NCBI GenBank assembly: GCA_934541105.1
Contig: CAKTDA010000009.1
Coordinates: 52,502-116,501 of the forward strand
Length of the DNA stretch: 64,000 nucleotides
Source of the DNA: an uncultured Luteitalea sp.
Lineage (GTDB): Bacteria; Acidobacteriota; Vicinamibacteria; Vicinamibacterales; Vicinamibacteraceae
Direction: 5' to 3'
Shown here: in pieces, positions 59,456-64,000 of the stretch
Position numbering within the stretch: position 1 is the stretch's first letter
How the letters are laid out: each line of letters opens with the position of its first letter
Notes under the pieces: generated by a model
The model's input: the letters and a program-made list of their open reading frames with translations, nothing else
Databases searched by the model: none
What the model was told of the DNA's origin: nothing
Program-made: the position numbers and the translations under genes

Positions 59456-60012
59456 CAGCGCTCCCGACCCACGGCAGGAGGACGAACGGTGACCAGCCAG
59501 CACTGGCGCTCGGCCTCGTCGGGACGATCGCCGGGGCCACCGACGGATGTGACGCCCTGCGCGTCGTACACGGGACACCAGCCGATCGCGCCCGTCAGCG
59601 CCAGGCCGATCGCGGCAAGGCGCACCGGCACGCGGATCGGCGCGCTCACGCGCGACGTCGCGACAATGGCAACCGCCGCGCCGGCAAGCCGCAGCATCCG
59701 ATCGACATCGCCGACGTTCTGGCCGTGCTCGAAGGCGAGCACGGAGGACGGCGCCAGGAGGCCTTCCTCCTCGAGCGCCTCGACGAGCGTCTCGTTGGAC
59801 GGCTCGACGAGCACACGGTCGCCGATGCGGACGACGGGCGTCCGGCGATCGCCGCCCGTGGCCCGGGTCACGTCCTCGAGGGCATCGAGCTGCAAATCGA
59901 CGTCGATGCTGTGGTAGGGCACGCGGAGGCGCCGCAGGCAGCGCTGCGTGCGAGCGGTGTCGGCGCACCAGGCAGCGCCGAGTACCTCGACGACGGGCGA
60001 AGCGTCGGTCAT
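59455..60012 (-). CDS. glutaredoxin-like domain fused to a YgaP-type membrane domain
   Basis: 185 aa. Residues 1-80 are a thioredoxin/glutaredoxin fold (VEVLGAAWCADTARTQRCLRRLRVPYHSIDVD, then RTPVVRIGDRVLVEPSNETLVEAL). The active site is C-A-D-T, monothiol. Residues ~95-150 are the DUF2892/YgaP membrane hairpin (VGDVDRMLRLAGAAVAIVAT, LAAIGLALTGAIGWCPVYDAQGV). In E. coli YgaP this hairpin follows a rhodanese, so here a different sulfur domain is attached. It overlaps glgB by 1 nt. A TAGCGT lies 9 nt upstream of the ATG. Confidence 0.82.
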
Positions 60013-60046
60013 GTCGAGGTCACGCTATCGGACTGCCCGCAGCCCG

Positions 60047-62683
60047 TCAATCCGAACCGTCGGTGAGCTGCCGGACGACCTGCGGGGCGACGCCGAGCAG
60101 GAGCGCGCCCTCGTGCTGGACGTCGGCGACGAGTTCGGCCAGCGGACCGCCGTCGCCGTACGTCAGGAACAACTCGATGGCCGTGAGGGCACCGGCGAGC
60201 CTGACGGCCGCGAGCGTGGCGGCCGCGCCTCGCATCTTGTGGGCGATTGCCGAGACGGCCTTCATGTCGCCGCCTGCCGCCGCGGCGACGAGCGCATCGA
60301 GCTCGGCGGGGAGCGACGCGGCAAACAGCTCGAGCATGCGGGCCCCGAGGTCGCCGTTCCTGTTGCACCGCAGCAGCAGGTCGACCGGATCGAGGATCTC
60401 GTCAGGCTCGGGCACGCCGTCGAGCCGCGACCGGGCGGAGGCGACAGACACATCCGGCACGTGCTCGGCCCGGTCAGGGCCGGCGTCTGGCCGGCGGCTT
60501 CCGACGTACGGGTCGGCTGCGTCAAGGGGCGCAGGGGCGGCGGGCGACCCACCGAGCAGGCGCAGCAGCGTCCGCTGCAGCACGGCGGCGCGGACCGGCT
60601 TTGTCAGGTACGCGTCCATCCCCGCGTCGAGGCACGCCTGCCGATCCTCGGAGGATGCATTTGCCGTCAGCGCGATGATTGGCGGCACGTGACCGTTGGG
60701 ACCTCCCGCGTGCCGAATGCGGCGCGTTGCCTCGAGGCCGTCGAGAATCGGCATCTGGCAGTCCATCAGGATGGCGTCGTAGCGGCGCGCGCACGCCGCC
60801 GTCACGGCTTCCTCCCCGTTGGCGGCGAGGTCCACGCGGCAGCCGATACCGGTCAGCAGCTCACGAATCACCACCTGGTTCACGTCGTGGTCCTCGGCCA
60901 CGAGCACGACCGGCGGCACGTCCCACGAGGGTGGCGGCAGGTCATCGGCCAGGGCCTGCGTCGCGACGATGCCCATGATGGCGTCGAACAGTTCGGACGG
61001 CTGCACGGGATGCGCCACGGTGTGCCGCCGCGCGCCGTCGTGTGCGACGCGCGCGCCGGCTGCAACCCAGATCACGCCTGGCGGTTGGCGAAGGCGATCG
61101 ACGCGGGTCGCCAGCGCTGCGGCGTCGGGCAGGGCGGGATCGAGCACGAGCACGCCAAAGCGCGAGCGCGCAGCGCGCGCGGCCTCGATGCCGGCCCAGG
61201 CCGCATCGGCATCGGCAACGATCACCGCGTCGAACCGCCAGCCCTCGAGCATCTCGCCGATCGCGGCACGATCGCCGGCGTCACCAAGGACGGCAAGGAC
61301 GCGCAGGGGGGCGCTCGCCACCCGATGGGCCTCCACCATCGCCGCATCGGCGAGATCGAACGGCACCTCGACGACGAACCAGGGTGCGGGGCTCTCGTCG
61401 TCGCGAACCTCCAACGTCCCGTGCATCGCCGCCACGAGGCGCCGGCAGATGGTCAGGCCGAGACCGGCGCCCGCGGGCGGAGGCGTGGTCGGCCGCACGT
61501 CCGGCTGCCCCGTCGCAGGCTGGGCCTCGGCGCCCGCGCAGGCCTCACGCACCTCGAGTCGCAGCGTCACGCGGCGGCCTGCGACATCGGCCCGAGCGTT
61601 GCCCGACAGGTGGACCGACCCCGCGCGTGATGCTTCCAGGGCACTCGCGAGGAGCGTCAAGATGACCTGCTGCACGCGACCGGGATCTCCGACCACCCAC
61701 GTCGGCACGGCGGGTGCGAGGGCGGTCGTCAGCATCACGCCGCGGCCGCCTGCGGTCGGCACGACGCTCGCGACGCTGCGGCGAATCAGGTCGGGCAGGT
61801 CGAACAGCGAGCGGTCGAGCGGCAGGGCGCCGACCTCGATGCGGGAGAGGTCGAGGATGTCGTCGATGAGCGTGCCGAGGTGGGACGCCGAGGCGCGCGC
61901 CACCGATACGTAACGCGCCTGTTGCGGATCCAGCCGTGACGCCGCGAGCAAGTCCATGAGGCCCAGCACGCCGTTGAGCGGCGTGCGCATGCCATGGCTC
62001 ATCGCGCGCAGGAACTCGCTCCGAGCGGAGTTGGCACGCTCGGCGACCGCACGGGCATCCTCGAGCTCGAGCCGGAGCTGGCGGAGGGCACCGACGTCGG
62101 TGATGGTGCCGACCACGGCGGCGACGGCCTCGCCCTGCACGAGCGCGCGAGCGCGGACCTCGGTCCAGCAGACGTCACCGGACGCGGTGGTGAACCGGAC
62201 CTCGCAGGAGCAGTCACGGCGGGTTCCCTCGAGCAGGGCGCCGAGCATCGCCAGCGTGTCGGGCTGATCGTCGGGGTGCAGTGCGCTCTCGACGGGCTGG
62301 CCGAGGGTCGCCGCGACGTCGCGACCGGTGAGGGCCTGCCAGGCGGGGTTGAGGAACGCCCACCGCGCGTGGGCGTCCACCTCGAACACCACCTGCTCGA
62401 CCTCGTCGACGAGGCGCCGGTACTGCCGGGCGTCGGCCTGGTGGACCGGCGCGCCCTGACGGCCGGCGACATCCCGCCCACCCGGGAGATCCCGCGTCAC
62501 CGTTGCGCCACGACCGGCCCGCGCCTGCACGACTTCAAGCGTGGCCGCCCAGGCGGCCGCGGCAATCGCGAGCAGGCCGAGCGCACCGACCCGGGCAGCC
62601 GTCGGTGCGAACACCGCGAGCCCCGCGAGCGCGATGCACGCGACAAGAAGCAGCACGCTCACGACTTGGCGCCGGCTGCGCAC
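60047..62683 (-). CDS. multidomain hybrid histidine kinase (PAS-HisKA-HATPase-REC-REC-Hpt)
   Basis: 878 aa. Two N-terminal membrane helices, PAS (RLVDEVEQVVFEVDAHARWAFLNPAWQAL), H-box FLRAMSHGMRTPLNGVLGLM (the usual Glu after His is Gly), ATPase region with G2 GAGLGLTICRRLV but a degenerate N-box (LLASALEAS), first receiver weak (FGVLVLDPALPD), second receiver intact (VVLVAEDHDVN, Asp in ILMDCQMPILDG, Lys in LTKPVRA) and C-terminal Hpt (AIAHKMRGAAATLAAV). Its own kinase activity is doubtful; it may act in phosphotransfer. GTG 62683 follows TATCCT by 5 nt. Confidence 0.88.
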   Translation of the reverse strand: MRSRRQVVSVLLLVACIALAGLAVFAPTAARVGALGLLAIAAAAWAATLEVVQARAGRGATVTRDLPGGRDVAGRQGAPVHQADARQYRRLVDEVEQVVFEVDAHARWAFLNPAWQALTGRDVAATLGQPVESALHPDDQPDTLAMLGALLEGTRRDCSCEVRFTTASGDVCWTEVRARALVQGEAVAAVVGTITDVGALRQLRLELEDARAVAERANSARSEFLRAMSHGMRTPLNGVLGLMDLLAASRLDPQQARYVSVARASASHLGTLIDDILDLSRIEVGALPLDRSLFDLPDLIRRSVASVVPTAGGRGVMLTTALAPAVPTWVVGDPGRVQQVILTLLASALEASRAGSVHLSGNARADVAGRRVTLRLEVREACAGAEAQPATGQPDVRPTTPPPAGAGLGLTICRRLVAAMHGTLEVRDDESPAPWFVVEVPFDLADAAMVEAHRVASAPLRVLAVLGDAGDRAAIGEMLEGWRFDAVIVADADAAWAGIEAARAARSRFGVLVLDPALPDAAALATRVDRLRQPPGVIWVAAGARVAHDGARRHTVAHPVQPSELFDAIMGIVATQALADDLPPPSWDVPPVVLVAEDHDVNQVVIRELLTGIGCRVDLAANGEEAVTAACARRYDAILMDCQMPILDGLEATRRIRHAGGPNGHVPPIIALTANASSEDRQACLDAGMDAYLTKPVRAAVLQRTLLRLLGGSPAAPAPLDAADPYVGSRRPDAGPDRAEHVPDVSVASARSRLDGVPEPDEILDPVDLLLRCNRNGDLGARMLELFAASLPAELDALVAAAAGGDMKAVSAIAHKMRGAAATLAAVRLAGALTAIELFLTYGDGGPLAELVADVQHEGALLLGVAPQVVRQLTDGSD

Positions 62684-62688
62684 GCCTC

Positions 62689-62694
62689 AGGATA
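62689..62694 (-). promoter_or_regulatory. -10 box TATCCT, leaderless start of the multidomain kinase
   Basis: TATCCT is followed by 5 nt and the GTG at 62683 on the minus strand. Confidence 0.4.
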
Positions 62695-62696
62695 CT

Positions 62697-62770
62697 GGTT
62701 CCGGGTACCGGGGGGGGTATCGGGGGCCGGGACTCGGGACTCGGGACTCGGGACTCGGGACTCGGGATTC
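62697..62770. repeat. heptamer microsatellites
   Basis: A GGTACC/GGGGTATC tract is followed by six consecutive copies of GGGACTC (the last GGGATTC) at 62729-62770. Shorter GGGACTC runs recur near 63150 and 63740. Confidence 0.85.
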
Positions 62771-62774
62771 GGCG

Positions 62775-64000
62775 CCCCCCGATTGGCTCGGACCCGTCGT
62801 CCGCGTGCGGCGCATCGGCGCCCGCGTGCGGCGCGAAGACGCGCCGTCAACTCGCGCCATCGATCGGCGCCCGGCTTGCGGCGCGTGGGACGAGTCCGCC
62901 GCCTGCGTGCAGCCCTGGCGCTTCGGCCGATCACGCCGTCGGGCACGCCGAGGATGTGCCTTGAGGCGCATGAGACGGCGCGACGCATCTTCTGCGATCG
63001 CAGCACCTACACGAGACGGCGGGCGGCGCGCAGTCGACGCGGCATGTTGCGACTCGTCCCGGAACGAGTTGCCGCGCATGCGCCCCGGCGCGCGCGAGCC
63101 TCGGGTGGCGTCGCGACGGTCCAGGGCGCCCATGCTCGGGACGGCGAGTTGGGGACTCGGGACGCGGCGCCGGCGATTCGCTCGGACCCGTCGTCCACGC
63201 GCGGCGCATCGGCGCCGGCGTGCGGCGCGTCGGACGAGTCCGCCGCCTGCGTGCAGCCCTGGCGCTTCGGCCGATCACGCCGTCGAGCACGCCGAGGATG
63301 TGCCTCGAGGCGCATGAGACGGCGCGACGCATCTTCTGCGATCGCAGCACCTACACGAAGACGGCGGGCGGCGCGCAGTCGACGCGGCATGTTGCGACTC
63401 GTCCCGGAACGAGTTGCGCCGCGCATGCGGCGTGGCGCGCGCGAGCCTTGGGTGGCGTCGCAACGGTCGAGGGCGCGGAGGCTCGGGACGGCGAGTTCGC
63501 GATTCGTGACTCGGCGCCGCGATTCGCTCCGACCCGCCGTCCACGCGCAGCGCATCGGCGCCCGGCGTGCGGCGCGTCGGACGAGTCCGACGCCTGCGTC
63601 CAACGGGCGGCGCGCCGTCGTCGCGGCATGTCGGGACTCGTCCCGGAACGAGTGGCGCTGCGCATGCGGCGTGGCGCGCGAGGGGGCGCGGGGCGGCGTC
63701 GACGATGGAGGGCGCTCCGGCTCGGGACGGCGAGCTTGGGGACTCGGGACTCGGGGCCCGCGGGTCCCGCGGCCTCGTCGTGCGCGCGTTGCGCATCGAC
63801 CGGCGCCCCCATGGGGTGCGTCGCGCAGACGCGCCGCCGGCACCCGCCATCGATCGGCGCCCGGCTTGCTGCGCGTCAACGCGCGTCGGGCAAGTCCAAC
63901 GCCTACGTCCAGCGGGTAGTGTGTCCACTGCCGCGCCTTGTCGATCAGGGCGCGTCTGCTGACGTCACCATCGGCCCGAAGACCAACCGCGCCTCGTGCG
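62775..64000. repeat. non-coding degenerate repeat array
   Basis: Units beginning with GACCCGTCGTCC or close variants lie near 62788, 63186 and 63528, with a weaker one near 63775. The segment starting GCATGAGACGGCGCGACG is at 62968 and 63312 (344 bp apart) and is nearly identical for ~150 bp; a third copy of its distal half is at ~63626 after a ~105-bp loss. Each copy holds the palindrome TGCGATCGCA (first two) and the hairpin ACTCGT-CCCGGA-ACGAGT. All six frames stay open because of base composition, but none gives a recognisable protein, and the repeats are not kept in frame. It runs past the window end. Confidence 0.75.

Noticed and set aside
62968..63480. Possible CRISPR array
   Set aside because: The repeated blocks are hundreds of bases long, imperfect and not separated by unique spacers of regular length; no cas gene is present.
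62700..64000. Long open frames in several phases of the repeat array
   Set aside because: All frames are open because stop codons are rare at this G+C; copies of the repeat are not in frame with each other and no motif is seen.

Overview
The window is a high-G+C (by eye about 70 %) chromosomal segment from a Gram-negative bacterium. Gene content points to an acidobacterium, probably Vicinamibacteria-like: bacillithiol genes (bshB1-bshA), MacB/FtsX-type ABC exporters under an NtrC-type regulator, many hybrid histidine kinases, several toxin-antitoxin loci, and leaderless genes whose start codon lies 5-7 nt after a TANNNT -10 box. The taxonomic call is inference; no rRNA is present.

Layout. 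1-6.5 kb: metabolic and stress genes, namely an ADP-ribosylglycohydrolase (cut by the window edge), an ECF sigma factor, a secreted GH5-like hydrolase, bshB1-bshA, an M28 peptidase and a HAD hydrolase. 6.5-7.3 kb: tRNA-Asn, a degenerate ~98-bp tandem repeat and a decayed VapBC module. 7.3-16.7 kb: methyltransferase and AraC regulator, a frameshifted esterase, an SRPBCC protein, a winged-helix protein, a beta-propeller protein, an ArsR regulator, a TIM-barrel isomerase and a flippase-like membrane protein. 16.7-19.6 kb: the conserved recR-ybaB-dnaX-ffs (SRP RNA) cluster.

19.7-26.2 kb is the most interesting block. A Crp/Fnr regulator lies near a divergent pair of operons. One operon encodes a cytochrome b / 2[4Fe-4S] / MvhD-like fusion protein and a partner. 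The other encodes a CuA-containing B-type haem-copper reductase (subunits IIa, II, I) followed by an SCO/SenC protein. Subunit I has Gln where oxygen reductases carry the cross-linked Tyr, and the order II-I-SenC matches norSY-senC, so a nitric oxide reductase is likely. A perfect Crp/Fnr-type palindrome sits at about -41.5 of a plausible promoter between the two operons.

26-31 kb: nitrilase, outer-membrane protein, methyltransferase, SdpI-like protein and a divergent ECF41-type sigma/DoxX pair. 31-39 kb: a HlyD-ATPase-permease-permease exporter with its NtrC regulator and kinase. A sigma-54 promoter and an upstream palindrome precede the exporter. 38.9-40.2 kb: a second copy of the sigma/DoxX pair; a 74-bp third remnant lies before an aspartyl protease at 44 kb. 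40-49 kb is an accessory zone: a lipoprotein glycosidase, an orphan PIN toxin lacking a normal start codon, an AbiE-type operon with a clear operator, a mobile-element-like winged-helix fragment, tRNA-Ser and an intact VapBC. 49-54 kb: DinB, a UBP zinc finger, DUF5996, and split NHEJ-type ligase and primase-polymerase genes. 54-62.7 kb: LysM and BrkB proteins, two hybrid kinases, glgB and a glutaredoxin-YgaP fusion. 62.7-64 kb: a non-coding degenerate repeat array seeded with heptamer microsatellites.
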